This document shows positions 17,786 through 27,175 of a stretch of 64,000 nt of DNA, piece after piece; the stretch's first letter is position 1, and each line of letters starts with the position of its first letter. Origin of the DNA: Ornithinimicrobium cerasi (lineage in GTDB: Bacteria; Actinomycetota; Actinomycetes; Actinomycetales; Dermatophilaceae); the NCBI RefSeq assembly GCF_003702705.1, contig NZ_QZMN01000006.1, forward strand, positions 62,001-126,000, read 5' to 3'. A program made the position numbers and the translations under genes. The notes under the pieces were generated by a model. It searched no databases and had not been told where the DNA came from. It saw only the letters and a program-made list of their open reading frames with translations.

Positions 17786-18646
17786 TCAGCGGAGGAGGCG
17801 CGACATCCGGCGGTCGGCGAGCGGTTTGCCACCGGTCTGACAGGTGGGGCAGTACTGCAGGGAGGAGTCGGCGAACGACACCTCCTGCACCGTGTCGCCG
17901 CAGACCGGGCAGGCCTCCCCCGTGCGGCCGTGGACGTTCATGCCGGACCGTTTGGCGTCCTTCAGCTCGGCAGCCGGCCGGCCCTCGGCCGCCAGGACGG
18001 CTGCGGTGAGCGTCGTGCGCAACGCCTCGTAGAGCGCGGCCACCTGCTCCTCCGTCAGCTTCGACGCGAGCGCGAACGGGGACAGCCGGGCCGCGTGCAG
18101 CACCTCGTCGGAGTAGGCGTTGCCCACCCCCGCCAGCACCGACTGGTCGCGGAGCAGCCCCTTCACCTGCGTGCGGCGGTCGTGCAGGATCGCGGCGAAG
18201 TCCTCGAGCGTGAAGTCGTCCGCCATGGGGTCGGGGCCGAGACTCGCGATGCCCCGGACGTCGGCAGGGTCGCGCACCACGTAGGCCGCGAGCCCCTTCT
18301 TCGTGCCCGCCTCCGTGAGGTCGAAGCCGGACTCGTCGTCCAGCCGCACGCGCAGGGCGATGGGCGACTTCCCCGGACGGACGCGCGTGGCCGGCACCAC
18401 GTCATACCAGCGCAGCCACCCCGCCCGCGCGAGGTGGAAGACCAGGTGGGTGCCGTCCACGTCGAGGTCGACGAACTTGCCGTGGCGGCGCACCGCGTCG
18501 ACAGGGCTGCCGACGAGGGCGTCCGGCGGCGGGTCGAAGGTCTTGAGCACCGCGACCGACCCCAGCTCGACGTCGGTGACGACGCGCCCGACCACCCGCC
18601 CGCCGAGGAAGTCCACGAGCGCCTGGACCTCGGGGAGCTCAGGCAC
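17786..18646 (-). CDS. Formamidopyrimidine/endonuclease VIII-type DNA glycosylase
   Basis: A 286-residue Fpg/Nei-family base-excision repair enzyme. The processed N-terminus PELPEV supplies catalytic Pro and Glu after removal of the initiator; the start codon is GTG at 18644-18646. The beta-lyase Lys is in RRHGKFVDLD. The helix-two-turn-helix is LLRDQSVLAGVGNAYSDEVL. The C-terminal zinc finger has CPVC and CPTC spaced by about 18 residues. It removes oxidised bases and nicks the abasic site. It overlaps the 3' end of the App1 gene by 8 nt. Fpg versus Nei substrate preference cannot be settled from the sequence. Confidence 0.93.
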   Translation of the reverse strand: MPELPEVQALVDFLGGRVVGRVVTDVELGSVAVLKTFDPPPDALVGSPVDAVRRHGKFVDLDVDGTHLVFHLARAGWLRWYDVVPATRVRPGKSPIALRVRLDDESGFDLTEAGTKKGLAAYVVRDPADVRGIASLGPDPMADDFTLEDFAAILHDRRTQVKGLLRDQSVLAGVGNAYSDEVLHAARLSPFALASKLTEEQVAALYEALRTTLTAAVLAAEGRPAAELKDAKRSGMNVHGRTGEACPVCGDTVQEVSFADSSLQYCPTCQTGGKPLADRRMSRLLR

Positions 18647-19691
18647 CTGACCGGCCCCGTCCGCTGACGAGCAGCTGGTGCAGGCCGTAGCCGTTGGGCG
18701 CCTTGAGCATGGGCGCCTCCACCTTCTTGCCGAGCAGCTCGTCGGTGGGCACCGGCAGACCGCTGGAGAGCACCTGCTCCGCCGGGGTCAGCTCCCGGAT
18801 GCAGATCGCCTCGACCGCCTGCGGGTGCTCCTCGGCGAACGCGCCGTAGATGACCGGGTCGTGCTGCCCGTCGTCACCCACGAGCACCCAGCGGATCTGG
18901 GGGAACATCCCGGTCAGCCGCCGCAGCTCGCGCTCCTTGTGCTCCTGCCCGGAGCGGAACCAGCCGGTGTTGGTGGGGCCCCAGTCCGTCAGCAGCAACG
19001 GGCCCACCGGGTAGTCGTGGCGGCGCAGGAAGCGGGTGAGGGCGGGCGCGATGTTCCAGGCTCCGGTCGAGAGGTAGAAGATCGGCATCCGCGGGTCCTC
19101 GGCGAGCAGGGAGCGGTACATCGCCGCCATCCCCGCCACCTCCTGGCGCACCACCTCCGAGCGCACGAAGGTGTTCCAGCCGGCGATGAGGATACGGGGC
19201 AGGTGGGTGACCATGACCGTGTCGTCGATGTCGCTGACCAGGCCCACCCGCACCTCCGGGTCGACGATGAGGACCGAGGTGGTCACCGAGTCGCCGTTGG
19301 GCAGGTCGACGGCGGCCTCCTGCCACCCCGGGCCCAGCCCGTGGCCGTCGACCTCGACATCGAGGTAGCCGCCACGGTCGGTCGTGCCCTCGGCGACCGC
19401 CTGGCCGAGGCGCACCTGGACCCGCACGCCGACGGCCGGGGCGGTGAGGAACACCCGCCAGCCGCGCTGGGCGATGTCGAGCAGCGAGTCCTGGGCGTGG
19501 GTCAGGGCCGTCCGACGCTCCTCCGGCTCCACCCGCGAGAGCGTCACCCGGGCGAACAGCCGGGCATGGTCGGGCGTGCCGTAGCCGGTGTAGCCGTGCA
19601 GCCGTTCGTGCCAGCCACGACGCCTCAGGCGGGCACCGACGCGGCGGCGCACGGTGTCCTCCAGCTGGGCCGCGATGTGGGGACGCGCCAT
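18639..19691 (-). CDS. App1-like phosphatase domain protein (DUF2183)
   Basis: A 350-residue protein with the App1 phosphatidate-phosphatase catalytic domain, a HAD-like fold. The Asp motif is LVSDIDDTVMVTHLP; then FYLSTGAWNIAPALTRFL and WVLVGDDGQHDPVIYGAF. The N-terminal ~150 residues form a beta-rich region. ATG 19689-19691 was chosen. Yeast App1 acts on phosphatidate at actin patches; the bacterial substrate is unknown. The gene is translationally linked to the Fpg/Nei gene by an 8-nt overlap. Confidence 0.88.
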   Translation of the reverse strand: MARPHIAAQLEDTVRRRVGARLRRRGWHERLHGYTGYGTPDHARLFARVTLSRVEPEERRTALTHAQDSLLDIAQRGWRVFLTAPAVGVRVQVRLGQAVAEGTTDRGGYLDVEVDGHGLGPGWQEAAVDLPNGDSVTTSVLIVDPEVRVGLVSDIDDTVMVTHLPRILIAGWNTFVRSEVVRQEVAGMAAMYRSLLAEDPRMPIFYLSTGAWNIAPALTRFLRRHDYPVGPLLLTDWGPTNTGWFRSGQEHKERELRRLTGMFPQIRWVLVGDDGQHDPVIYGAFAEEHPQAVEAICIRELTPAEQVLSSGLPVPTDELLGKKVEAPMLKAPNGYGLHQLLVSGRGRSGA

Positions 19692-19757
19692 GGGGTTCAG
19701 CCTAGCCACCCGGGGGTATGTCGAGGGGCTGAGTCGGTGGGCGGGCGCCGGCCGGCG

Positions 19758-21626
19758 TCAGCCGGCCGAGGCGAGGGACGCCTCGCGAGCCCTCCGCTCC
19801 GCCTCGGCAGCCTCGGCCTTCTGGGCCGCACGCACCTGGGCGGCCTTCTTCTCCGCCTTCAGCCTGGCCGCGTCCACCAGGGCCGCCCTCTCCTCGGCTG
19901 CCTTCTTCTCCGCAGCCTGCGCCTCCTGCTCCGCCTTCTTGGCGGCGCTCGCGCGCGACGCCTCCGCGCCCGGGGCACCGGGCACGCGGCCGGCCTCCAG
20001 GCCGGCTTCCTCGACCGCCACCCAGGTGGGACCGTCGACGACACCGGTGGGCTCCAGCTCGGCGGCCTCCTGGACCGCCTTGACGGCGTCCTCGGTCTTC
20101 GGGCCGAAGCTGCCGTCCGCCTCGACGCCGAGGAGCTCCTGGAGCAGGGTGACGGCGCCACCGGCGTAGGGGCTGTCGACCTTCCCCTCTGCGAGCGTCT
20201 CGGCGACCAGCGCACCCTCGGGATCGGCGACCTGGTCCAGGCTGCCGATGCTCAGCTCGACGTCGCGGACGGCGATGGTCGGGTAGGCGGCACGCTCGAG
20301 GAAGACCCAGGTCAGCGGCGTGACGACGGCAGGGCCGTCGCCGCGGCGCTCCATCTGCACGGCCAGCTCCGGCACGGTCGTCTCCCACTCGCGCAGCGCC
20401 TTGGCCGTCTTCGGTCCGAACGATCCGTCGGGCTCGGCGCCGATGGTGGCCTGCAGGACGGCGACAGCCTCACCCTCGTCGCCCTCCGTCAGCATGGTGC
20501 GGCGCAGCGCTGTGAACTCCGTCTCCTGCCACTCCTCGGGGGCCACCGCGAAGGCGCTCGTCGGCAGCTCGCCGAGCTCCCAGCCCTGGGCCGCGGCATA
20601 CGTCAGGTCGTCGGCGACGCCGGTGGCCGGGAGCTTGTGCTCCTCCTGCCAGGCCACGAGCGCGGACCGGGTCGCGTCGTCGAGGACGCCGGTCTGCTCC
20701 ACGCCGAGCACGTCCTGCAGCATCGCGACGCCGCCGCCGGTCTCACCTGGACGCACCCGGGGCAGGCCGGTCGCCGGGACGGGCACCAGGGTCGAGGTGT
20801 CGCACTCGGCGACGCGCGGGAACTGGTGGAGAGCGGCATACGACCACGGGGTGACGTCGCAGGGCCCGAGGTCGGGCTCCGTCACGGCGACGCCCGTCCA
20901 CCACGAGGTGCGCATGAGCGCGCCGTCCCAGCTGAAGGAGAAGTGGATGTGGTCGGTGTGCGGGTTGCCGGTGTAGAACTGCCAGCCGCGCCCGTCGACG
21001 TAGTAGATGAGGCCGTTCCAGATCATGTACTCCAGGCCCAGCCGCTTGGCCATCTCGGCGTCGTTCTCGGTCAGCCAGACGAGCACCGCGTCCGCGATCA
21101 TCCGGTCCTCGGAGACCCAGGCCGCCAGCGGCCAGTCGAGCGCGCGGCCGTCGTGGTGGAAGGAGGCGTAGTCGATGCAGGGTCGGGCGCCGAAGGTCGT
21201 CGGCCGGCCGTAGTGCTCGGAGACGAGCAGCGCGAAGGCGGTGACGCCCGGACGGTCGACAGGGTCGCAGGAGATCTGCTGGGCGAACGGTGCCTTCTCG
21301 TCCACCTCCAGGGGAAGGTCCTCGTTGACCGGTGGGTCGGGCACGACGTCGGGGTCGGCCGGGACGGGGACGAACGCGGCCCCGCCCTGGCCGGAGCCGT
21401 TCGGCCCCAGACCGGTCAGCGGCTGCGGGACCGAGGGGGGCGGGGCGACCGGGCCGCCCTGCTGCACCGGAGCGGTGGAGTCGGCGGTCCCCTCCCCGGA
21501 TCCTGGCTCGTCGGCCGAGGCCGGAACCCCACCGAGCACGAGAGCCCCGGTGAGGACGGCGACCAGCGTCGCGGGTGCCGTGGTCCGGCGATGAACCCCG
21601 CGAGGACGAACCTTGCCCCTGTGCAT
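19758..21626 (-). CDS. Secreted peptidoglycan-binding protein with Ala-rich coiled-coil tail
   Basis: A 622-residue exported protein. The signal peptide runs to about ASADEP (core LVAVLTGALVLGGVP). A region near residues 90-270 (ALDWPLAAWVSEDRM ... NPHTDHIHFSFSWDG) has conserved His and Asp and may bind metal or act as a peptidase-like domain. Three PG_binding_1 modules follow, for example VAMLQDVLGVEQTGVLDDAT, AVAVLQATIGAEPDGSFGPK and AVTLLQELLGVEADGSFGPK. The last ~90 residues are Ala/Glu/Lys-rich helix (AAKKAEQEAQAAEKKAAEER). It likely sits on the cell wall. Activity of the N-terminal domain is unproven. It is divergent from the CWB2-nucleotidase gene. Confidence 0.85.
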   Translation of the reverse strand: MHRGKVRPRGVHRRTTAPATLVAVLTGALVLGGVPASADEPGSGEGTADSTAPVQQGGPVAPPPSVPQPLTGLGPNGSGQGGAAFVPVPADPDVVPDPPVNEDLPLEVDEKAPFAQQISCDPVDRPGVTAFALLVSEHYGRPTTFGARPCIDYASFHHDGRALDWPLAAWVSEDRMIADAVLVWLTENDAEMAKRLGLEYMIWNGLIYYVDGRGWQFYTGNPHTDHIHFSFSWDGALMRTSWWTGVAVTEPDLGPCDVTPWSYAALHQFPRVAECDTSTLVPVPATGLPRVRPGETGGGVAMLQDVLGVEQTGVLDDATRSALVAWQEEHKLPATGVADDLTYAAAQGWELGELPTSAFAVAPEEWQETEFTALRRTMLTEGDEGEAVAVLQATIGAEPDGSFGPKTAKALREWETTVPELAVQMERRGDGPAVVTPLTWVFLERAAYPTIAVRDVELSIGSLDQVADPEGALVAETLAEGKVDSPYAGGAVTLLQELLGVEADGSFGPKTEDAVKAVQEAAELEPTGVVDGPTWVAVEEAGLEAGRVPGAPGAEASRASAAKKAEQEAQAAEKKAAEERAALVDAARLKAEKKAAQVRAAQKAEAAEAERRAREASLASAG

Positions 21627-21952
21627 GTGCCCCTGATCTCGTCGGTCCTGCAAAGAGAGAGAAGTGCGGACCCGCCACGGCGACCCGCTCCCCCACCGTA
21701 TGTCCCCGGAGGCGTGCTGACCACCCCTGACGTCCACCAATTCCCGGCGAAGCGTCCCAGGACGTCCGCGAAGGTCACATCTGTCACTCCAGTCTCATGT
21801 GTCCCAGTCCGGCCGGGTGGCCGCAAGGATCGTGCAAGGTTCCCACCCGCCCGCAGGTGCCGTCCCAGGACCGCGGGGGTCGACGGATGGTTTACGTTGC
21901 CCTTGACGACCCAACGGCGGGCCGTTCCCCGGTTAGCAGAGGAGCTGCACCC
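21627..21952. promoter_or_regulatory. 326-nt divergent intergenic region
   Basis: No gene is seen here. The region serves the peptidoglycan-binding gene (minus) and the CWB2-nucleotidase gene (plus). On the plus side TTGACG at 21903 is a candidate -35 element, and a perfect 14-nt palindrome AACGGCGGGCCGTT lies at 21913-21926, close to the start of the plus gene, with AGAGGAG as its ribosome site. The base composition is a little lower in GC than in the coding regions. I looked for a cyclic-di-AMP riboswitch before the wall-binding gene and could not fit one. Confidence 0.5.
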
Positions 21953-24661
21953 ATGTCCCCCCGATCCACCTCGATGCGCAGAGCGTTCGTGGCCGCCGGC
22001 GCGGCCATGGCGCTCCTGGCCGGAGGAGCCGCCGTCGCGGCGCCCGACCCGGCCGAGTCCGTGACCGCGCCACCGTCGACGCCCGACACCCCCGTCCTGC
22101 CCGACCCCACCCAGGTCCACCGCATTTCCGGCAGCGACCGCTACCAGACCGCCGCCGCGATCGCCCGCTCCTACCCCACCGACGCCACGCGCACGGTCGT
22201 CGTCGCCTCTGGGCAGAGCTTCCCCGACGCGCTCAGCGCCCAGCTGCCGGCACGGCTGACAGGTGCCTCGCTCGAGCCGGACCGCGCCGCGGGCGCCCCC
22301 GTGCCGATCCTGCTCACCCGGAGTGACGGCCTCCCGCAGGTCACGCGCGCGGCACTGGCCGACCTGCGTCCCAGCCGGATCGTGATCGTCGGCGGGTCCC
22401 TGGCGATCAGCGAGGCGGTGCGCGCCGAGCTGGGTCAGTATGCCCCGACCGTCCAGCGCATCTCCGGCCGCGACCGCTACGCCACCTCGGCCGCCATCGT
22501 CAACACCTACCCCAGCGGCGTGCCCGTCCTCTACGTCACGACCGGGGCGGACTTCCCCGACGCGCTCGCGGCCGGGGCCCGCGCCGGTCGGGACGGTGTG
22601 CCGGTCCTCCTCACCGACCCGAACGCCCTGCGCGGCTCCACCCGGGCCGCCATCGAGGCGCTCCAGCCGCAGTCCGTGGTCGTCCTCGGCGGGCCCCTCG
22701 CCGTCTCCGACACCGTCGTGGACGCGATCGAGGGTCTCGTGCCGGACACTTCGCGGATCTTCGGCAGCGACCGCTACTCCACCGCCGCCGCCGTGGCCTC
22801 CTCCTACGAGGCGGACAGCGTGGCTTTCCTGGCCAGCGGCGTCGACTTCCCCGACGCCCTCACCGGCGGCGCCTTCGCCGGCCACCACCGCGGTCCGCTG
22901 CTGCTGACCCGTCCCCAGGGGGTGCCCGGCACCACGATGAACACCCTGGACGTCCTGTCCCCGCAGGGGATGGTGCTCTTCGGGGGGAACCTCGCCGTCA
23001 CCCCGGCGGTGCAGGCCGCGCTGAACGGCGTCCTGCCGCTGTGGTTCGACGAGCTCGTCGTGCAGATGCTCTCGTTCAACGACTACCACGGGCACATCGC
23101 GGAGGAGAACGGCACGCTCACCCCGGCGCAGGACCCGGAGCAGAACCTCGTCGGCGGTGCGGTGAACCTCTCCACCACTCTCGACATGCTGCGGACCCGC
23201 TCCTTCCCGACGCAGACGCTGACGGTCGCCGCGGGTGACCTCATCGGCGGATCGACCTTCCTCTCCGGGTTGTTCCAGGACGAGCCGGCCGTGGAGACCC
23301 TCGAGGTCGCGGGCCTGGACGTCTCCAGCGTCGGCAACCATGAGTTCGACGAGGGCCTGACCGAGCTGCTGCGGATGCAGCACGGCGGCTGCCACCCCGA
23401 GCTGGGCTGCTTCGAGGACCAGCCCTACGACGGTGCCGACTTCCAGTGGCTGGCCGCGAACGTGGTCGACAAGGTGACCGGGGAGCCGGTGCTGCCCCCG
23501 ACCGAGGTTCGCGCCGTCGCCGGCGTCGACGTCGGCTTCATCGGGATGACGCTCGAGGACACCCCCAGCCTGGTCAGCCCCGCCGGCGTGTCGACCCTCG
23601 ACTTCCTGGACGAGGTCGAGACGGCCAACGCGCAGGCGGCGCAGCTGCAGGCGCAGGGCGTCGAGTCGATCGTCGTGCTGCTGCACGAGGGCGGTGCCCA
23701 GGCCGGCACCTACAACGGTTGCGTCGGCATCTCGGGGCCGATCGTGGCCATCGCCGAGAACCTGGACCCGGCGATCGACGCCGTCGTCACCGGGCACACG
23801 CACCAGCCGTACATCTGCTCGATCCCGGACCCGGCCGGCGAGCCGCGTCTGGTGACCAGCGCCAACCAGTACGGCCGCGTGGTCACCGAGACCGCCCTGA
23901 CCGTCAGCCGGAGCACCGGTGACGTGATCCGCGACCGCGCCTACTCGGGCAACCACCTCGTCCTGCAGTCGGTCGAGGACGACCCGGAGATGGTCTCCGT
24001 GGTCGAAAAGTGGCAGGCCCGTTCTGCCGTCCTGGCCGGGCGCGTCGTCGGCACGGTCGCCGAGGACATCCTCGGGGACGCGGGCGGCAACCGCGGGATC
24101 GAGACCCCGATGGCCGACCTGGTCGCGGATGCGATCCTGGCGGCGACCGACGGGGCCGACGAGGGCGGTGCGCAGATCTCCTTCATGAACGTCGGTGGCG
24201 TGCGAGCCAGCCTGCCGGTCACGACGATCACGAACGGCGAGCAGCCGGGCGAGGTCACCTACGAGGAGGCCTACAACGTCCTGCCGTTCGGCAACCTGCT
24301 GGTGACGGTGGACATGACGGGTGCGCAGGTCAAGGCGGCCCTCGAGCAGCAGTACGTCTCCACCCGGGGTCGGCCCTACCTGGCCCTGGGCGTCAGCGAG
24401 GGCTTCTCCTACACGTGGGACGACACCCAGCCCGAGGGCAGCAAGGTCAGCGGGATGACGCTCGACGGCGTCCCGCTCGACCTGACCGCGACCTACCGGG
24501 TCTCCACGCTGAACTTCCTGCAGCAGGGTGGTGACAACTTCAGCGCGTTCACCCTGGGGACCAACCTCACGGGCGGGCCGGAGGACCTCGCGGCCTTCGT
24601 CGCCTACCTGCAGGCCAACCCCGGCCTGACCGCTCCGGAGGACCGCGTCACGGGTCTCTGA
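21953..24661 (+). CDS. Surface 5'-nucleotidase with three N-terminal CWB2 repeats
   Basis: A 902-residue exported protein. A signal peptide (AAGAAMALLAGGAAVAA) precedes three cell-wall-binding type 2 repeats near residues 56-150, 155-255 and 265-360, each opening with RISGSDRY-type motifs (RISGSDRYQT, RISGRDRYAT, RIFGSDRYST). A metallophosphatase domain follows: LSFNDYHGHI, GDLIGG, GNHEFD and GHTHQ give the metal ligands. A C-terminal 5'-nucleotidase domain starts near 700 (NVGGVRASLP, NVLPFGNLL, LNFLQQGGDNF). It should hydrolyse extracellular nucleotides to nucleosides and phosphate while held on the wall by CWB2. No C-terminal sorting signal is present. ATG 21953 has AGAGGAG upstream. Confidence 0.93.
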   Translation: MSPRSTSMRRAFVAAGAAMALLAGGAAVAAPDPAESVTAPPSTPDTPVLPDPTQVHRISGSDRYQTAAAIARSYPTDATRTVVVASGQSFPDALSAQLPARLTGASLEPDRAAGAPVPILLTRSDGLPQVTRAALADLRPSRIVIVGGSLAISEAVRAELGQYAPTVQRISGRDRYATSAAIVNTYPSGVPVLYVTTGADFPDALAAGARAGRDGVPVLLTDPNALRGSTRAAIEALQPQSVVVLGGPLAVSDTVVDAIEGLVPDTSRIFGSDRYSTAAAVASSYEADSVAFLASGVDFPDALTGGAFAGHHRGPLLLTRPQGVPGTTMNTLDVLSPQGMVLFGGNLAVTPAVQAALNGVLPLWFDELVVQMLSFNDYHGHIAEENGTLTPAQDPEQNLVGGAVNLSTTLDMLRTRSFPTQTLTVAAGDLIGGSTFLSGLFQDEPAVETLEVAGLDVSSVGNHEFDEGLTELLRMQHGGCHPELGCFEDQPYDGADFQWLAANVVDKVTGEPVLPPTEVRAVAGVDVGFIGMTLEDTPSLVSPAGVSTLDFLDEVETANAQAAQLQAQGVESIVVLLHEGGAQAGTYNGCVGISGPIVAIAENLDPAIDAVVTGHTHQPYICSIPDPAGEPRLVTSANQYGRVVTETALTVSRSTGDVIRDRAYSGNHLVLQSVEDDPEMVSVVEKWQARSAVLAGRVVGTVAEDILGDAGGNRGIETPMADLVADAILAATDGADEGGAQISFMNVGGVRASLPVTTITNGEQPGEVTYEEAYNVLPFGNLLVTVDMTGAQVKAALEQQYVSTRGRPYLALGVSEGFSYTWDDTQPEGSKVSGMTLDGVPLDLTATYRVSTLNFLQQGGDNFSAFTLGTNLTGGPEDLAAFVAYLQANPGLTAPEDRVTGL

Positions 24662-24673
24662 GCGGCATCACCC

Positions 24674-24709
24674 GGACGGGGCCGTCACCTTCGGGTGGCG
24701 GCCCCGTCC
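24674..24709 (+). terminator. Intrinsic-type terminator hairpin after the nucleotidase gene
   Basis: A 16-bp stem with one mismatch and a TTCG tetraloop: GGACGGGGCCGTCACC pairs with GGTGGCGGCCCCGTCC. It begins 13 nt after the nucleotidase stop codon. No clear T-tract follows, as is usual in actinobacteria. Confidence 0.85.
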
Positions 24710-24725
24710 GCGCTACCGTTCGGGG

Positions 24726-25181
24726 ATGACGCACGACGACACCCGGGGCCGTGACCTCGACGCCGAGCACTCCCGTCCCGAGGGCGCCACCGACGCCGAG
24801 GTCGAGGCTGCAGGCACGGTGAGCGAGGCGCTGGAGAAGATCGAGCGGGCACGCGGCCACCTCTACTCCTTCCACCAGCTGATCGGCGCCGCCGACTTCG
24901 CGCTCGGTGACGGCGCCGACCAGCTGGAGGCCAGCGGTCACACGGGCCTGGCCGCCCGGTTGCGCGAGGAGCTCATCGGGCTCAACGTCATCGCGGGACG
25001 GTGGAGCTTCCAGATGGTCGAGGACTTCGACGACCACTACTGGGCCACCGCCCGCACGCTCGAGCAGGCGGTGCGCGACGAGGTGACCGAGGGGCGCCGC
25101 CACGTCTACGAGGCGGAGCTCAAGCAGCAGCGGCGCACCCACGGTCGCCCCGGGCACGAGGCGACGCCCCAGGACCTCTGA
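24726..25181 (+). CDS. Conserved hypothetical helical protein
   Basis: A 151-residue soluble protein starting at ATG 24726. The N-terminal ~35 residues are acidic and disordered. The rest is mostly helical (VSEALEKIERARGHLYSFHQ, LIGLNVIAGRWSFQMVEDFD) with conserved-looking Trp, His and Asp. No known motif is visible and I do not assign a function. It stands alone between a terminator and the convergent sugar-permease gene, whose stop lies 3 nt away. Confidence 0.75.
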   Translation: MTHDDTRGRDLDAEHSRPEGATDAEVEAAGTVSEALEKIERARGHLYSFHQLIGAADFALGDGADQLEASGHTGLAARLREELIGLNVIAGRWSFQMVEDFDDHYWATARTLEQAVRDEVTEGRRHVYEAELKQQRRTHGRPGHEATPQDL

Positions 25182-25184
25182 GCC

Positions 25185-26081
25185 TCACCCCTTCTCGGCG
25201 CCGGCGTTCGCACCCTGGGTGAAGTAACGCTGGAACACGATGAACACCAGGGCGCTGGGGATGGTCATGAGCAGCGCCGCCGCCATGCTGATCGGGTACT
25301 GGTTGCCGGACCCCAGGCTGCCGCCGGTGAAGCCCGCGACCCCTCGGGTGAGCGTGTAGAGGTCGGGGTTGTTCGTGGCGATGATGAAGTGCGGCAGCTC
25401 GTTCCACGATCCCTGGAAGGACAGGATCGTCAGCGTGATCAGTGCCGGCTTCGCCATCGGAAGCACCACCGACCAGAAGGTCCGGAAGACGCCGGCGCCG
25501 TCGATCCGCGCCGCCTCCTCCACGGACACCGGGATCGACTCGAAGAACTGCTTCATGATGAAGATGCCCGCGGCGTCGACCATGATCGGCACGATGAGGG
25601 CCGGGTAGGTGTTGTAGATCCCGATGTAGTTGAGCACCAGGAACTTCGGGATCATCAGCACGACGCCGGGCACCGCCATGATGGCGAGCAGGCCGGTGAA
25701 GATCGTGGTCCGCCCGGTGAACTTCAGACGGGCCAGCGCGTAGCCGGCGAGGGAGCAGAAGAACACCCGGCCGGCCGTCACGCACAGCGTGACGATGATG
25801 CTGTTGGTGAACCAGACGGGATAGTCCGAGCTGAACAACGTGTCCCAGGCCCCCGTCGTGAACGGGTCGGGGGTCAGGGACAACGCGTTGTTGGTCGCGT
25901 CGGGGTTGGTCTTGAAGGCGGTGATCAGCTGGATGATGAACGGGTAGATGTACAGGATGGCGAAGAAGATCAGGACCACGTAGAACACGAGCTTCTTGCC
26001 GATCCCGGTCTTGGTGCCGACCGCCTGGATCTCCGGCTCGACCTTGGTCGCCGGGGTCGTGGACCTCGATGCAGTAGTCAT
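25185..26081 (-). CDS. Carbohydrate ABC transporter permease (MalG type)
   Basis: A 298-residue inner-membrane permease with about six helices. The EAA loop is EEAARIDGAGVFRTFWSVVL, the docking site for the ATPase. ATG 26079-26081 overlaps the stop of the first permease as ATGA. Together with the MalF-type permease and the (broken) binding protein it forms a CUT1 sugar importer. No ATPase gene is in the cluster, so a shared MsiK-type ATPase elsewhere is likely. Confidence 0.92.
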   Translation of the reverse strand: MTTASRSTTPATKVEPEIQAVGTKTGIGKKLVFYVVLIFFAILYIYPFIIQLITAFKTNPDATNNALSLTPDPFTTGAWDTLFSSDYPVWFTNSIIVTLCVTAGRVFFCSLAGYALARLKFTGRTTIFTGLLAIMAVPGVVLMIPKFLVLNYIGIYNTYPALIVPIMVDAAGIFIMKQFFESIPVSVEEAARIDGAGVFRTFWSVVLPMAKPALITLTILSFQGSWNELPHFIIATNNPDLYTLTRGVAGFTGGSLGSGNQYPISMAAALLMTIPSALVFIVFQRYFTQGANAGAEKG

Positions 26082-27175
26082 CACGCCTGCGCCTTCCGCA
26101 CGTCGGTGTCCGCGATCACGGACTGTCGCCGCCGGCCCCGGCGCGGGGTGTCGTCGCTCCTGTCGCGCAGCAGCCACCGCTGCACGGTGGTCAGCACGAA
26201 GATGAGCGCGAACAGGATGAACGCGATGGCCGCACCCTCACCCCAGTTGAAGTTGTCGAACGCCGCCTGGTAGGACAGGTAGGCCGGGGTGAGCGTGGTC
26301 TTGGCCGGACCTCCCTGCGTCATGACGTACATCTGGTCGAAGACCTGCCAGGTGCCGATGAACCCGAGGGTCAGCACCAGCAGGATCGCCGGACGCAGGT
26401 GCGGGACCGTCACGTTCATGAACCGCTGCCACTTGTTGGCGCCGTCGACCATGGCCGCCTCCTCGACCTCCACAGGGAGGTCCTGCAGGGCCGCGAGGAA
26501 CATCAGCATGAAGGTGCCCGCGGTGGTCCAGATGACCTGCAGCATGATCGCCGACATCGCCACCGACGGACCGGAGAACCACTGCCACAGGGACAACCCC
26601 ATGACGGGTGTGTCGGCCAGCCAGCCCGGCGGGTCCGCGACGGTCCACAGGCCCACCGCGTCACCGAACATGTGGATCAGGCCACGGGAGTCGGCGAACC
26701 AGTTGGGCCCGTTGACCCCGAACCAGCCCAGCACGTTGTTGATCGCACCGCCGCCGGCGAAGAGGAACAGGAAGAGCAGCGAGATCGCGACCGAGGACAC
26801 CACGGACGGGAAGTAGAAGGCCGTCCTGAAGAAGGTGCGGCCCTTCAGGAACTTGTTGTTGAGCAGGACCGCCAGGCTCAGCGCCAGGACCGTCTGGACG
26901 GGCACCACCCCGATCACGTAGTAGAAGGTGTTGCGGAACGAGAGCATGAGGTCCTGCCGGGCGAGGCCCGGCTCCGCGAGCAACGAGCTGTAGTTCTCGG
27001 CGCCGACGAAACTGACGTCGCTGGAGAACGGGCTGCCTCGCCCTCCCCAGTCGCTGAGGGAGACCCACAGCGCCATCCCGATGGGCAGGATGACGAACAG
27101 CCCGATGACCGCGATCGCCGGGACGACGAAGAGCCACCCTGCGCCCTGCTGGCGCTGCAGGCCTCCGGTTTTCAC
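26081..27175 (-). CDS. Carbohydrate ABC transporter permease (MalF type)
   Basis: A 364-residue membrane protein with six or more helices and EEAAMVDGANKWQRFMNVTV as EAA loop. GTG 27173-27175 overlaps the binding-protein stop as GTGA. The periplasmic loop between helices is long and rich in Trp and Gly (GWFGVNGPNWFADSRGL). Partner of the MalG-type permease. Confidence 0.92.
   Translation of the reverse strand: MKTGGLQRQQGAGWLFVVPAIAVIGLFVILPIGMALWVSLSDWGGRGSPFSSDVSFVGAENYSSLLAEPGLARQDLMLSFRNTFYYVIGVVPVQTVLALSLAVLLNNKFLKGRTFFRTAFYFPSVVSSVAISLLFLFLFAGGGAINNVLGWFGVNGPNWFADSRGLIHMFGDAVGLWTVADPPGWLADTPVMGLSLWQWFSGPSVAMSAIMLQVIWTTAGTFMLMFLAALQDLPVEVEEAAMVDGANKWQRFMNVTVPHLRPAILLVLTLGFIGTWQVFDQMYVMTQGGPAKTTLTPAYLSYQAAFDNFNWGEGAAIAFILFALIFVLTTVQRWLLRDRSDDTPRRGRRRQSVIADTDVRKAQA

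Noticed and set aside
21627-21952. Cyclic-di-AMP riboswitch before the peptidoglycan-binding gene
   Set aside because: The region is long enough, but I could not match the conserved riboswitch segments.
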